A stretch of DNA of 64,000 nucleotides from Leptolyngbya sp. CCY15150 (GCF_016888135.1 NZ_JACSWB010000218.1:1-64000), one strand, 5' to 3'. Shown: positions 1 through 9,160, counted from the first letter of the stretch. The notes: a model not told the origin generated them from the letters alone. Numbers and translations are program-made.

Positions 1-111
1 AATACGGCCTCTGTCAATGCGATGTTGAGTTTGCGTTGTGCCTACCTCAATGGGCAGCTTGCCTGTTGACTATTTTGTCGAAAGTGGGATGCTCCCGAGG
101 CGATCGAACCT

Positions 112-142
112 GGCTGGGCCAATCAGACTCGTCAGCCCAGCC
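112..142 (-). terminator. Hairpin downstream of uppP
   Basis: A GC-rich inverted repeat (TGGCTGGGC at 111-119 against GCCCAGCCA at 134-142, 14-nt loop) lies about 35 bp past the uppP stop on the minus strand. No T-run follows it on that strand, so it is a hairpin that may protect or end the transcript rather than a canonical intrinsic terminator. Confidence 0.35.
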
Positions 143-175
143 AAAATAACGTGTTCATCAACAGCAAGGGCAGCT

Positions 176-1108
176 CTATCTGTTGTCGATCAGCCCCATC
201 CAGATAGAGCCTAGAATAATCACCCCAAACCCTAGGCGATACCACACAAAGACCCAAGTGCTGTGCGTCTTTAGAAAGTTTAGGAGCCAGGCAATTGCCA
301 GGTATGAGGAGATCGTTGCCGTGATAAATCCAGCGATCAGGGCTGCAATACTGGTTCCCTCGAAGCCGACGTCAACCAAATCCTTCAAACCCACCACACC
401 CGCTAGGGTAATGGCTGGAATACCCAGCAAGAATGAGAAACGGGCCGCCGCTGGGCGATGCATCCCCATCAATAATCCTGCCGTGAGCGTGGAACCAGAG
501 CGGGAAACACCAGGCATGAGGGCAAGAGTTTGGGCTAGTCCCATCAACATGCCATCCCGGGTACCTAAGTCTTCATAGGTACGTTTGCGTTTGCCCTGAT
601 ATTCGGCCCAAGCCAAAAGCAGAGACATGACAATTGAGGCAAAGGCGATCGCTGCCATGCTGCGCAAGGGAGACTCGTCAAAATTGGGCACAAGCACCTT
701 GAGAACCAATCCGCCTATCACAATCGGAACGGTTCCGACAAGGATGCCCAAGCCAATACGAAAATCCGTGGAGTCATAGTTAGAGGTTTTGATGGCGCGA
801 AGGGTACCCATGACAACTTGGCTCAAATCGCCCCAGAAATACCAAAGAATCGATAAGATGCTGCCCAACTGAATAAAGGCAGTGAAGGCAACCCCCGGAT
901 CGCCCCATCCCAAGGCAACCGGAACGACTTTAATGTGGGCGGTGCTGCTGATGGGCAGAAATTCTGTCAAGCCTTGAACAATACCAAGCACCATGGATTG
1001 AATAATGCTTAGGTTGGCGATCGCTGACGTTGACTCAGCCACTGGTTCTGTTGCTAGGGTCTGAACTGCGCTCCCACTACACAGTGTCCAAATTGATAAA
1101 TGCATCAT
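176..1108 (-). CDS. uppP: Undecaprenyl-diphosphatase (UppP/BacA)
   Basis: Integral-membrane phosphatase that converts undecaprenyl pyrophosphate to undecaprenyl phosphate, recycling the lipid carrier for peptidoglycan and other envelope glycans. The family motifs FLPISSTAH and PGVSRSGSTL are both present and hydrophobic segments run through the whole protein. The open frame extends to 1252, but the first 48 residues are not hydrophobic and look unlike the family. The start is placed at the Met pair at 1105-1108, just before the first hydrophobic segment. The ribosome-binding site is not obvious, so the start is uncertain. The gene stands alone on the minus strand. Confidence 0.93.
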   Translation of the reverse strand: MMHLSIWTLCSGSAVQTLATEPVAESTSAIANLSIIQSMVLGIVQGLTEFLPISSTAHIKVVPVALGWGDPGVAFTAFIQLGSILSILWYFWGDLSQVVMGTLRAIKTSNYDSTDFRIGLGILVGTVPIVIGGLVLKVLVPNFDESPLRSMAAIAFASIVMSLLLAWAEYQGKRKRTYEDLGTRDGMLMGLAQTLALMPGVSRSGSTLTAGLLMGMHRPAAARFSFLLGIPAITLAGVVGLKDLVDVGFEGTSIAALIAGFITATISSYLAIAWLLNFLKTHSTWVFVWYRLGFGVIILGSIWMGLIDNR

Positions 1109-1714
1109 GGTTAGGTCAATGCCTGTTGCTTGTATAGTTTGATGTTCTACGCCTAGGTGCATCTGATCAGCGAACTCCATGGGTTTTAGCCAGTCCCTAT
1201 GCTGGCAGTAGTTTGGGCAAGGGCGCAACATTCCTCGCGACACTTTGTGCAAATTTCATAGATTGACCAACCGATGACCAATCGGTTTTTCTTCGTACCG
1301 ACTCTCGCTACTAGAGTGCCCATGGATCGGAGTGACGTACCTCTAGGCAGAGACCACGATGGTACTCTTTTTCTCCATGGACAGGTACGTATGGTCACGA
1401 GACAGGTACGTATAGTCACGTACCGCCTGGGCGATCGCTAGAATGATGTCCTGGTTTTTGTGCGGGAGTTCTGGCACCCTACGATCCGGTTCTCAGCTAG
1501 CTCGGACAAAATGTTCAACCTGAGAATTGCTGCTAGGGATTGCGATCGCTAGACGAGAATCCAAAATGATGCACTCAGTCCCAACCTGGCTCAATGGAGA
1601 TAGCCCATGAGCCAAGGGCAACTCAAGAACTTTTGGAACTTGTCGTTAAGATGCCCCCCCAGAGGATATAGATGTGATACGTTAAAAAAGATGAACTGAC
1701 TGCTTAATAAAACT
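1109..1714. other. Gene-free region between uppP and the DUF3120 gene
   Basis: About 600 bp between divergent genes. It contains a pair of 21-bp direct repeats (1380-1420, listed separately) and several further GTACGT/GTCACG words. A 77-codon minus-strand frame here contains the repeats and has no protein-like features. The region probably holds the promoters of both flanking genes, but none could be placed with confidence. Confidence 0.5.
1380..1420. repeat. Two 21-bp direct repeats upstream of uppP
   Basis: The word GACAGGTACGTATRGTCAC occurs at 1380-1398 and again at 1401-1419, period 21 bp, with one difference (G/A). Two turns of the helix separate the copies, as expected for cooperative binding of a regulator to one DNA face. 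The related word GTGACGTACC occurs at 1332. A regulatory role is inference. Confidence 0.6.
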
Positions 1715-2449
1715 TTGTTTCCTACAGAGCCTTACACCCATGTCATTGAAGCCGTAGTGCCTACCGACTCGGCATTGCCACGTGTTGATGCGAGTCCTAA
1801 TGCAAGCTGGCATCTATCATCGCCCTGGCCCGTGTTTCTCGGGGCAGTTTTTTTAGTATCCGTGCCGGTTTTGTTTCAAGCTTCCTTGGTGCGCTGGCAG
1901 CCTGAGCTGAGCCTCTCGCTAACAGCGGCATGGCTAGGTTTAGCCCTATGGCTCTGTCAACGAGAGCGTACCCGCCTGTGGGGAGACCTGCTGGTGGGCT
2001 TTACGTGGACGTGGTTTGCTGGTTCCATCTATTGGGGATGGATGCGCTGGGAGCCTCTTTGGCATCTCCCGGTTGAAGCGATCGCCCTTCCCCTAGCTGT
2101 GATCTGCTTAATGCGCCGTCAGGCAATAGTCGGCAGTTGGTTCTATCTTGGCTCTCTCTTTGGTACGGTCGTTACAGACCTATACTTTTATCTATGCGAC
2201 GTCGTTCCGGCTTGGCGACAGGTGATGCGCGCTAACCCCGACGAGCTCCATTCCATCTTTCAGGGTGCTTTGGCTCGCATTACGACTCCATGGGGGCTAG
2301 CCTTAGGTCTGACCCTCGTGGGAATTTTGATTTTTGTCGGCTATATGCCTCTACATCTCCAACGTCACTACACGTGGGCGTTTGGGGGGGCTGTGCTTAG
2401 TACATTGTTAGTAGACGGACTCTTTTTGATCGCTGCGATCGCCGCCTGA
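1715..2449 (+). CDS. DUF3120 family membrane protein
   Basis: Cyanobacterial integral-membrane protein of unknown function, 244 residues. Hydrophobic segments fill roughly residues 38-240, interrupted by a Trp-rich stretch (WTWFAGSIYWGWMRW). The only in-frame initiator near the open-frame limit is TTG at 1715; a stop lies just upstream at 1697. The internal GTG at V15 is an alternative. Its neighbour downstream is the adenylate cyclase gene 225 bp away, so it may be transcribed alone. The function cannot be told from sequence. Confidence 0.8.
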   Translation: MFPTEPYTHVIEAVVPTDSALPRVDASPNASWHLSSPWPVFLGAVFLVSVPVLFQASLVRWQPELSLSLTAAWLGLALWLCQRERTRLWGDLLVGFTWTWFAGSIYWGWMRWEPLWHLPVEAIALPLAVICLMRRQAIVGSWFYLGSLFGTVVTDLYFYLCDVVPAWRQVMRANPDELHSIFQGALARITTPWGLALGLTLVGILIFVGYMPLHLQRHYTWAFGGAVLSTLLVDGLFLIAAIAA

Positions 2450-2673
2450 GTGAAGATATGATTGAAGTACTCTGAGACAGTTTAGTCTGGGAGTCAGCCC
2501 CATACCAAGCAGATGCCCCAACTCAGTTCGTACAATCTTCCGGATCAGAACTATAATTTCGGTCGGTACGGCTTGGACGTCTGACCTTCATGGTCTGACC
2601 TTAATGGAATGTCACGCTGACCACAGACGGGTGCCTTAGGATACATCATAGGGATAGCTCAGTGGTTTTATAG

Positions 2674-3669
2674 TTGTCTGTAGTGGATTCACAACTTGTT
2701 CCCCATCTCATCCTACGGACAGAGTCCGGCAACCGTTATCTCTCTTTGACTGGCACAAGCTGCTGGACTGTAGGTCGAGGAGACGATAACAACTTTGTGT
2801 TGCCGGATCGCTGGATTTCTCGGAATCATGCCATGCTCCAGCAAATGGAGACAGGCGACTTCTACCTGATTGATCTCGGTAGTCGTAATGGGTCGTTTGT
2901 CAACGGCCGGCGCGTTACCGTGCCCGTCACCTTACGCAACGGCGACGGCCTCACCTTTGGGCAAACCGAGCTTGAGTTTTACTGTCCATCCAGCGATCCC
3001 CTCCCTGAGGCCAAGGCAGGTGAAAGTTCTCAAGACTTTACCGCAACGGCCACCCTCCATGTCCGCCGGCTGATCTCGGTTTTGGTGGTCGATATCCGAG
3101 ACTATACGGTGATGACCCGTCAGCTCGATGAGAAAATTCTGTCGGAGGTGATTGGCACCTGGTTTCGCCGCGCCGGAGATATCATTCGGGAATACGGCAG
3201 TTGGGTTGACAAATATATTGGCGATGCCATCATGGCGGTCTGGATTCACGGATCCCAGGAAGTTGACCATAGTGAAATGATTCGGATTGCCCAAGCCCTC
3301 AGCGCTCTCCATGAAATGACCAGCCAGCTCCACGAGCGCTATCCCTTGCCCTTTCCGGTACGAGTGGGCGCTGGGGTGAACACAGGCTATGCCATGGTGG
3401 GTAATACCGGTACCGGCGATCGCCCCGACTATACCGCCCTGGGGGATACGGTGAATGCCGCGTTCCGTCTCGAATCGGCAACCAAAGAAATTGGCATGGA
3501 TGTCGCCCTCGGTGAAGTCACCTACAAATATCTAGCTGAGTCGATGCAGCATACGGAGCTCTTTCAGCAACGCAAGGTGGAGCTGAAAGGATATGACGTG
3601 CCAACCATTACCTATGCCAGCTTTTTTGCCGATTTAGACAAGTTTCTGCGCATCAACGGCTACCGCTAG
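2674..3669 (+). CDS. FHA-domain class III adenylate cyclase
   Basis: Predicted soluble enzyme making cAMP from ATP, with a phosphothreonine-binding FHA domain in front. FHA (about residues 30-100) shows GRGDDN, RNHA and SRNGSFVNG. The cyclase domain (about 130-310) keeps metal-binding Asp140 and Asp184, adenine-selecting Lys180 and Asp252, and transition-state Asn261 and Arg265. The Lys/Asp pair points to ATP rather than GTP. There is no membrane segment. The start is TTG 2674, with GTG 2683 as an alternative. The FHA domain suggests activation or targeting by a Ser/Thr kinase substrate; that partner is not in this window. Confidence 0.9.
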   Translation: MSVVDSQLVPHLILRTESGNRYLSLTGTSCWTVGRGDDNNFVLPDRWISRNHAMLQQMETGDFYLIDLGSRNGSFVNGRRVTVPVTLRNGDGLTFGQTELEFYCPSSDPLPEAKAGESSQDFTATATLHVRRLISVLVVDIRDYTVMTRQLDEKILSEVIGTWFRRAGDIIREYGSWVDKYIGDAIMAVWIHGSQEVDHSEMIRIAQALSALHEMTSQLHERYPLPFPVRVGAGVNTGYAMVGNTGTGDRPDYTALGDTVNAAFRLESATKEIGMDVALGEVTYKYLAESMQHTELFQQRKVELKGYDVPTITYASFFADLDKFLRINGYR

Positions 3670-3800
3670 AAGCTGAGGTTGTATCTCAGCCGCGTACCGA
3701 TTCCTCTACCCATGCGCTTCCCATAAGTCCTTCAGGAATCCTTAAAAATTGGGGGATCGAAAGTGGTAGTCTCTAATTAAGTGCGATCGCACCCCAATTC

Positions 3801-3840
3801 GGTGTAAACCCTATTCATTAGGTGTAAACCCCATTGGTTC
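3801..3840. promoter_or_regulatory. 20-bp direct repeats upstream of psbU
   Basis: GGTGTAAACCC followed by an ATT occurs at about 3801 and again at about 3821, exactly 20 bp apart, roughly 100-135 bp upstream of psbU. The spacing suggests paired binding sites on one face of the helix, but no regulator is identified. Confidence 0.4.
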
Positions 3841-3935
3841 GTGCCGGCGTTGCTGCCAGTAGAGAGGCGACGCTGTAAGCGATCACACTGAATTGATATA
3901 TTGCCGATAAATTCATACTGGGAGGGATCTAACCC

Positions 3936-4367
3936 ATGAAACGACTGGTTGGCGCGTTGATGATAGTAGGATTGTTGCTAAGTTGCCTGAGTTGGCTAGG
4001 GGTGCCTCAGCCGGCGTTTGCCGCCAACCTGGCATCTGTATCCTGGACGTCATCACCGGTTTTAGCAGCCGAGTTAAGAAACTCCGTTGATGATAAGCTC
4101 GCCACCGAGTTTGGTAAAAAGATCGACCTTAACAACACCAACGTTCGCGCATTTACCCAATACCCAGGTCTATACCCCACCATTGCTAGCAAGATTCTCC
4201 GAAATGCACCGTTTGAGACGGTTGAGGATGTGCTGAAAATGCCAGGGCTCAGCGAGCGTCAACTTGAAATTTTGAAGGCTAATCTGGATAATTTCACCGT
4301 GTCAGATCCAGATGCTGCCTTGGTAGAAGGAGGCGATCGCTTCAACAATGGAGTGTATGGCGGGTAG
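3936..4367 (+). CDS. psbU: Photosystem II 12 kDa extrinsic protein PsbU
   Basis: Lumenal extrinsic subunit that stabilises the Mn4CaO5 oxygen-evolving cluster together with PsbO and PsbV. A typical signal peptide with an AFA-AN-type cleavage region covers about residues 1-30. The mature part has the helix-hairpin-helix-like fold signature of PsbU ([20 protein letters not shown], then [15 protein letters not shown]). Length, 143 residues, is normal. The start is fixed by a strong GGAGGG ribosome-binding site about 9 bp upstream. It is monocistronic. Its presence indicates a phycobilisome-type cyanobacterium. Confidence 0.97.
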   Translation: MKRLVGALMIVGLLLSCLSWLGVPQPAFAANLASVSWTSSPVLAAELRNSVDDKLATEFGKKIDLNNTNVRAFTQYPGLYPTIASKILRNAPFETVEDVLKMPGLSERQLEILKANLDNFTVSDPDAALVEGGDRFNNGVYGG

Positions 4368-4755
4368 TCTAGTTTAGGCTGACCTGTTGACTGATGTAGG
4401 TTGATTGGGGGTAGAGGTTGGCCAGGTTAACGCCATGTCTGCCCCCATCACGATTCTATGTCCCTCGGCTCATGAAGCTAGCAAGGCGACGTCATCGCCT
4501 GCTCTTGTGGTCAGTAGCCAGGTTCTTATAAGCATCATCAATGCTCATGTCGTATCGGCATGGGCATTTGATTATATCCAGCGTCCATCCGATGACGTCC
4601 CATAGCCATAGTTTTATGGGTTAGACCATCAAAAAACTGGAGAGGTTCCAACATTTGGACGTTCTAGACCATGGCTCCATCAAGCTGGCTCCATCCCTAG
4701 GCTTCAAGCTGGATACATTATCGTTAACATATCTTTAAGATTTAATTGAACAAGG
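4368..4755. other. Gene-free stretch psbU-nadB
   Basis: About 390 bp. A 66-codon frame at 4405-4605 lacks a ribosome-binding site and recognisable composition and is not called. The A+T-rich end (4700-4750) probably carries the nadB promoter. Short repeated AAGCTGG words occur at 4680-4710. Nothing else was recognised. Confidence 0.4.
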
Positions 4756-6477
4756 ATGACCCTCGTGCCCCAACAAGTGCAGCCCCAGCGTTTCGATGTC
4801 TTGGTGATTGGTGGGGGGGCAGCCGGACTCTATTCCGCACTGTGTTTACCCCGGCATTACCGGGTGGGGTTGATTACCAAAGAAACGCTAGCACAGTCGG
4901 CGAGTGACTGGGCCCAGGGGGGTATTGCCGCCGCGATCGCCAGTGATGACTCTGTGCAACTGCACTTAGAAGACACGCTCAGTGCTGGGGCCGGGCTCTG
5001 CGATTTGGATGCGGTGCGCTATTTGGTGAACCAAGCGCCAGACTGCATTGAATCGTTGCTGGAGTTGGGGGTCGCCTTTGATCAATCCGGCGATCGCCCG
5101 GCGCTGACCCTGGAGGCCGCCCATCGCCGGCCGCGGGTGCTCCATGCCGCAGATGCCACGGGGCGGGCGGTGGTGGTGACGCTAACGCGCCATGTCTATC
5201 AGCGTCCCAATATAGACGTCCTCTCCGGCACCTTCGTCTTTGACCTGTGGCTCAATCCGGAGACCGGCGAGTGCCAGGGAGCGATCGCCCTCCATAATGG
5301 CGTCATTCAAGCGATTGAAGCAGCGGTGGTGGTGCTGGCCACCGGGGGCGGCGGGCAGGTTTTTTCCCAAACGACGAATCCTCCAGCCAGCACCGGCGAT
5401 GGCGTGGCCATGGCCTGGCGGGCAGGGGCGACGCTGCGAGATCTGGAATTTATGCAGTTCCATCCCACAGCCTTGATGAAACCGGGCGCGCCCCATTTCT
5501 TGATCAGCGAAGCCGTGCGAGGCGAAGGAGCCCATCTGCTCGATCAGCACGGCCATCGGTTTATGTTTGACTATCATCCGGCCGGGGAATTGGCCTCCCG
5601 AGACATTGTCAGCCGGTCGATTTATCAACATCTGCAGCAGCAAACCATCCAGGCAAGTCAAAACGGCGATCGCTCCATTCCCCACGTATGGCTCGATCTA
5701 CGCCCGATTGCACCGGAGGTGATTCAGCGACGATTTCCCACCATTATCCAGCGCTGCCAGAGCTATGGCATTGATGTGTTCACCCAGCCGATCCCGGTGG
5801 CACCTGCCGCCCACTACTGGATGGGCGGGGTGTTGACGGATCTAGAGAGCGCCACGTCAATTTCTAGACTCTATGCCGTAGGGGAAACCGCCAGCACCGG
5901 CGTGCATGGTGCCAATCGCCTGGCCAGCAACTCCCTGCTAGAATGCGTCGTGTTTGGCCACAACATGGCCCATCTGCCCTTGCCGCCCCCTTGGCGCGAT
6001 CGCCCTGGTGATGTGCCCACCCGGTCAGCACCAGCGGGGATCGATGCAGGGCTGTCGGACTTCCATGAGTGGCGATCGCACCTACAGCAATGGGTTTGGA
6101 GTCATGCGGGCATTTGTCGTGAGCAGGCAAGTCTCGATCAGGCGATCGCCCAAGTCGCGGCTCTGCGCCAGCAGTTTAATCACCATGGGTTCAGTCAGTG
6201 GTTGCTCAACACCGCTCTGCCCCAAATGTCCCATAGCTCCATGGCTGTCGATGCTTCTCAGATTGCCACGCTGCAAACCTGGGGTGAATTGCGCAATCTG
6301 TTAGACATCGCCAGCCTCATCCTCAAAAGCGCCGCCTTTCGCACCGAAAGCCGAGGCGGCCACTATCGGCGAGACTACCCGGACGCGATCGCTCCATGGC
6401 AGGTGCATACCCTGGTGCAGGACGACCGTTTGTATACCTCCACGCCCGCAAGTCCACAGGTGGTTGAATTGCCCTAG
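4756..6477 (+). CDS. nadB: L-aspartate oxidase
   Basis: FAD enzyme that oxidises L-aspartate to iminoaspartate, the first step of de novo NAD synthesis; NadA, the next enzyme, is not in the window. The dinucleotide-binding motif VIGGGAAGL is at residues 18-25. Further flavoprotein signatures are SDWAQGGIAAA, ATGGGGQVF, the catalytic-region EFMQFHPTAL and the C-terminal GVHGANRLASNSLLE. The C-terminal helical domain ends with FRTESRGGHYR. Length of 573 is slightly above usual. The start ATG has an AAGG box. The 3' end overlaps the convergent gene by 4 bp. Confidence 0.95.
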   Translation: MTLVPQQVQPQRFDVLVIGGGAAGLYSALCLPRHYRVGLITKETLAQSASDWAQGGIAAAIASDDSVQLHLEDTLSAGAGLCDLDAVRYLVNQAPDCIESLLELGVAFDQSGDRPALTLEAAHRRPRVLHAADATGRAVVVTLTRHVYQRPNIDVLSGTFVFDLWLNPETGECQGAIALHNGVIQAIEAAVVVLATGGGGQVFSQTTNPPASTGDGVAMAWRAGATLRDLEFMQFHPTALMKPGAPHFLISEAVRGEGAHLLDQHGHRFMFDYHPAGELASRDIVSRSIYQHLQQQTIQASQNGDRSIPHVWLDLRPIAPEVIQRRFPTIIQRCQSYGIDVFTQPIPVAPAAHYWMGGVLTDLESATSISRLYAVGETASTGVHGANRLASNSLLECVVFGHNMAHLPLPPPWRDRPGDVPTRSAPAGIDAGLSDFHEWRSHLQQWVWSHAGICREQASLDQAIAQVAALRQQFNHHGFSQWLLNTALPQMSHSSMAVDASQIATLQTWGELRNLLDIASLILKSAAFRTESRGGHYRRDYPDAIAPWQVHTLVQDDRLYTSTPASPQVVELP

Positions 6478-8075
6478 GGTAGCCAGCGAGGACGTAGCCC
6501 CGGCAACAGGAGCGGTTCTGGCTCTAAGGGCACCGGCACACCATCGTCAGTTTGGGACAAGGGCAACAGCCAGAGTTGACTATCGACGATCGCCCGCCCA
6601 TCTTGCCCACGCAGAACGTTGGGATCTGCAGCATCCTCGGCAGATGGCGTCACCTGATCAAACAAAATGCTGAGGTTGTCGGGCGACAGACTCATCTGCA
6701 CATCCTGCTGGATGGGAAGTTCTAGCAAATCTGTGCGATCGCCCGAGTCGAGGGAAAGAACAACCAGGTAGGGCTTTTCGACATAAATTTCACCGGGAAC
6801 AATGGCCGCCTCATTGGCATTGGGATCCGATAGGCGAAAGGCTCGGGTAATTAAGGCGTAGAGGAGGGTTTTCTGAGCGTTAAACTGCGCCATCCGCACC
6901 TTGCCACCATCGTTCGTGGTCAGCAGCTCCGTTTGGTCGCCTTGGTTGGTGACGATAAACAACGACTCGGTAAAGTTGGGATTAAACTGCACCATGGCAG
7001 CCGTCGATCCATCCGCAGAAAAGCTGAGCACGCGGCCAAATTGGGGCAGAAAATCTAAGGGTTCTGGAGCCGACTCCGCGCTAGACGCAGAATCCTCAGG
7101 GCTAGGCTCCTCCTCAATCGGGCGAATGGCTGTCCCTTCTCCTTGCAGAACAGCGATCGCTTCACTGTCAGGCGTGATCAAAAAATCGCCTCCCGGTTCC
7201 CCTGGTAGGGGTTCGGCCTCTTCACCCTCGCGAATCACCCACAGGCCATAATCGGCTAGATCGGTACGGCTAATCCGCTGCACCACAATGGTTTGACCAT
7301 CAGCCGATAGATCAAACTTGAGGTTTTGGTAATTGTCATTGCCCAGCACCTCGCGGATGACGCCCGCTGATTCCTGAGGTTGTGGACGTTGGGTATCGTT
7401 GTCAAAAAACTGCTCCGGGACATCATAGGCAATGCCCGTGGTTACGGTGTAGATCGTCGGGCCAGCAACATTGGACGTATCGGATCGCTCAACGGCGGAA
7501 AACAGGATGCGATCGCTGTTGGGATAGGGGCGAAAATCGAGCACCGTCAGATGATCGGGCGTGAGAATGGTTCGGCTACGGTGGGTGAGATTTTGCATCA
7601 CCAAGCGCCCGCGCTCTTCCCCTTCTATACCTAAATACACAAAGACGCGATCGCGACTCTGAAACTGCCCCACAAAAGGACTTAGCTGAGTGCGACGATC
7701 ATCGGGATCGCTGAATAGATCGTATGCCCCTTGCAAACTCACCTCAAAGCTAGTGCCGTAGGGAAGAGGATTGTTGAGGGTGTAGGCCATGCGCCGTCCC
7801 GCCCAGCTCACCCGTCCTGAGAGTGGCGGCTCAATGCGCAGATTATTTTCCACACTGCGGTGGTTCATGGGGCGGCTGAAGGTCAGCGTAAAGGCAATGT
7901 CGCCGGCACCGACGGAGTGGTCTTGCCAGCTAAAGTCGCGCACCCGTGGAGCAGCGCGATCGCCCTTGAGCAGGATGAGGGCAATCAAGACCATCAGCAC
8001 CAGCATCAGAGCGATCGCAGCCCGGTCGAGGGGTTGCCAAAATGAACGAGACGGAGAAGGTTTTACCGAAGCCAT
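6474..8075 (-). CDS. Membrane-anchored Ig-like/beta-propeller-like protein
   Basis: Unrecognised conserved-type protein of 533 residues. One N-terminal membrane segment (about residues 20-40) is followed by an Ig-like domain (about 45-130; FTLTFSRPMNHRSVENNL resembles bacterial SbsA/Big_5 Ig-like domains). The rest consists of repeating beta-strand blocks with TolB/WD-like wording such as ISADG and SLSPDNLSILFD. This suggests a periplasmic scaffold or binding protein. An acidic Ser/Glu/Pro linker lies at about 310-340. No catalytic motif was seen. The gene is convergent with nadB and overlaps it by 4 bp. Confidence 0.7.
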   Translation of the reverse strand: MASVKPSPSRSFWQPLDRAAIALMLVLMVLIALILLKGDRAAPRVRDFSWQDHSVGAGDIAFTLTFSRPMNHRSVENNLRIEPPLSGRVSWAGRRMAYTLNNPLPYGTSFEVSLQGAYDLFSDPDDRRTQLSPFVGQFQSRDRVFVYLGIEGEERGRLVMQNLTHRSRTILTPDHLTVLDFRPYPNSDRILFSAVERSDTSNVAGPTIYTVTTGIAYDVPEQFFDNDTQRPQPQESAGVIREVLGNDNYQNLKFDLSADGQTIVVQRISRTDLADYGLWVIREGEEAEPLPGEPGGDFLITPDSEAIAVLQGEGTAIRPIEEEPSPEDSASSAESAPEPLDFLPQFGRVLSFSADGSTAAMVQFNPNFTESLFIVTNQGDQTELLTTNDGGKVRMAQFNAQKTLLYALITRAFRLSDPNANEAAIVPGEIYVEKPYLVVLSLDSGDRTDLLELPIQQDVQMSLSPDNLSILFDQVTPSAEDAADPNVLRGQDGRAIVDSQLWLLPLSQTDDGVPVPLEPEPLLLPGLRPRWLP

Positions 8076-8560
8076 CAGCCAAACGTGATTGTACTATCAT
8101 TCAAGTGAGCCTACCCCTGCAGGCGGCAGGTTGTCCTGGTTGCCTGACCAATCTGTTTGCATAGACTGGGCAGAGCAACGGGCAACTCAGCACCAGCTCA
8201 GATTTTTCTGGGTTATGCTGACGCTAACCCAGCCTACGAGAGTATCAGAATGGCAGGAGTTTTGTCAGTCCAGGAGCAGATGATCACTCCCTACAGGCAG
8301 ACTGGAGATGGGTCAGCATGAGGACGATCATCCGATGCTTCTCTCCAAGGCAACCTTTCTAGGGGTAATCTATTCTATCGTTGTTCGGTTTTCAGCCATT
8401 CTTCTCCTATGGGGCATGGAAAGACTTCCTCTACAATGAAGTTAACCACACCCCCAGATTGCGCTTAGTTCATCGATGGTGCCTTTCTCCATGTAGACGG
8501 CGTCATGCTTGAGTTAGGCGGTTGGCCGTGCATGGGTGAGTAGAAAACGAGTGGCAAACC
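8076..8560. other. Gene-free stretch upstream of the DUF1825 gene
   Basis: About 485 bp between divergent genes. A 64-codon plus-strand frame at 8089-8283 has no ribosome-binding site and no family features and was rejected. The region presumably holds the promoters of both neighbours. Confidence 0.4.
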
Positions 8561-8884
8561 ATGGGATTTTTTGACTCCGACATTGTTCAACAAGAGGCAA
8601 AGCAGCTCTTCGAGGATTATCAGTCGCTAGTGAATTTAGGTAGCGACTACGGTAAGTTTGACCGAGAGGGCAAGAAGCTCTACATCGAGCAGATGGAAGC
8701 GGTGATGGATCGCTATCGCATCTTTATGAAGCGTTTTGAGCTATCCGAAGACTTTATGGCCCAGATGACGGTTGAACAAATGAAGACCCAGCTAGGGCAG
8801 TTTGGCATCACGCCGCAGCAAATGTTTGACCAAATGAATCTAACCTTAGAGCGCATGAAGGCTGAGCTAGAACGGAATCCATAG
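8561..8884 (+). CDS. DUF1825 family protein
   Basis: Small cyanobacterial protein (107 residues) of unknown function, highly charged and almost wholly helical, with no membrane segment or cysteine. The N-terminal MGFFDSDIVQQEAKQLFEDY and the Met/Gln-rich C-terminal half (FGITPQQMFDQMN) are what I recognise of the family. It is followed by a strong bidirectional hairpin terminator at 9005. It is a single-gene unit. Confidence 0.85.
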   Translation: MGFFDSDIVQQEAKQLFEDYQSLVNLGSDYGKFDREGKKLYIEQMEAVMDRYRIFMKRFELSEDFMAQMTVEQMKTQLGQFGITPQQMFDQMNLTLERMKAELERNP

Positions 8885-9004
8885 CGCTGAAGGAATGGGT
8901 TGGTGCGGAGATGTAGGGGCGATCGCTCCCAGGTAAACCCGTGCCAATCGGCCTGCAAGCCTCACACCCGTCCAGCCCGTGGATGAGGTTGACTCGAACA
9001 TCGA

Positions 9005-9040
9005 AAAAGCGGCGCAGAGATCACTCTCTGTGCCGCTTTT
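9005..9040. terminator. Bidirectional intrinsic terminator
   Basis: A 16-bp stem (AAAAGCGGCGCAGAGA against TCTCTGTGCCGCTTTT, one G-T wobble) closes on a 4-nt loop TCAC and ends in T-runs on both strands. It can serve the DUF1825 gene on the plus strand and the terminal oxidase gene on the minus strand. Confidence 0.9.
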
Positions 9041-9130
9041 GAGCATCATCGGCTGAGACGTATGGGTGCATCCTACGTTGGTTGCCCTCAAAATCTCTTT
9101 CCCAAGTCGGGCGAGGGACGTTGAATCCGG

Positions 9131-9160
9131 CTCCCCTTCGCCCTTTTTGGGGAGAAGGGG
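9131..9160. repeat. CCCCTTCG/GAAGGGG dispersed palindromic repeat
   Basis: CTCCCC...GGGGAG and CCCCTTC...GAAGGGG can pair alternatively within 30 bp. Sequences of this form recur between genes in many bacterial genomes. Only this copy was seen in the window. A function is not known to me. Confidence 0.5.

Noticed and set aside
1186-1419. 77-codon minus-strand frame upstream of uppP
   Set aside because: It is generated by the direct repeats (TIRTC repeated), overlaps the non-family N-terminal part of the uppP frame and has no ribosome-binding site or family features.
4405-4605. 66-codon plus-strand frame between psbU and nadB
   Set aside because: No ribosome-binding site and no recognisable motif or hydrophobic pattern.
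8089-8283. 64-codon plus-strand frame upstream of DUF1825
   Set aside because: No start signal and no protein-like composition; it lies in a promoter region between divergent genes.
9131-9160. Possible CRISPR-like repeat from the CCCCTTCG palindrome
   Set aside because: It is a single copy with no regularly spaced partners; no array was seen anywhere in the window.
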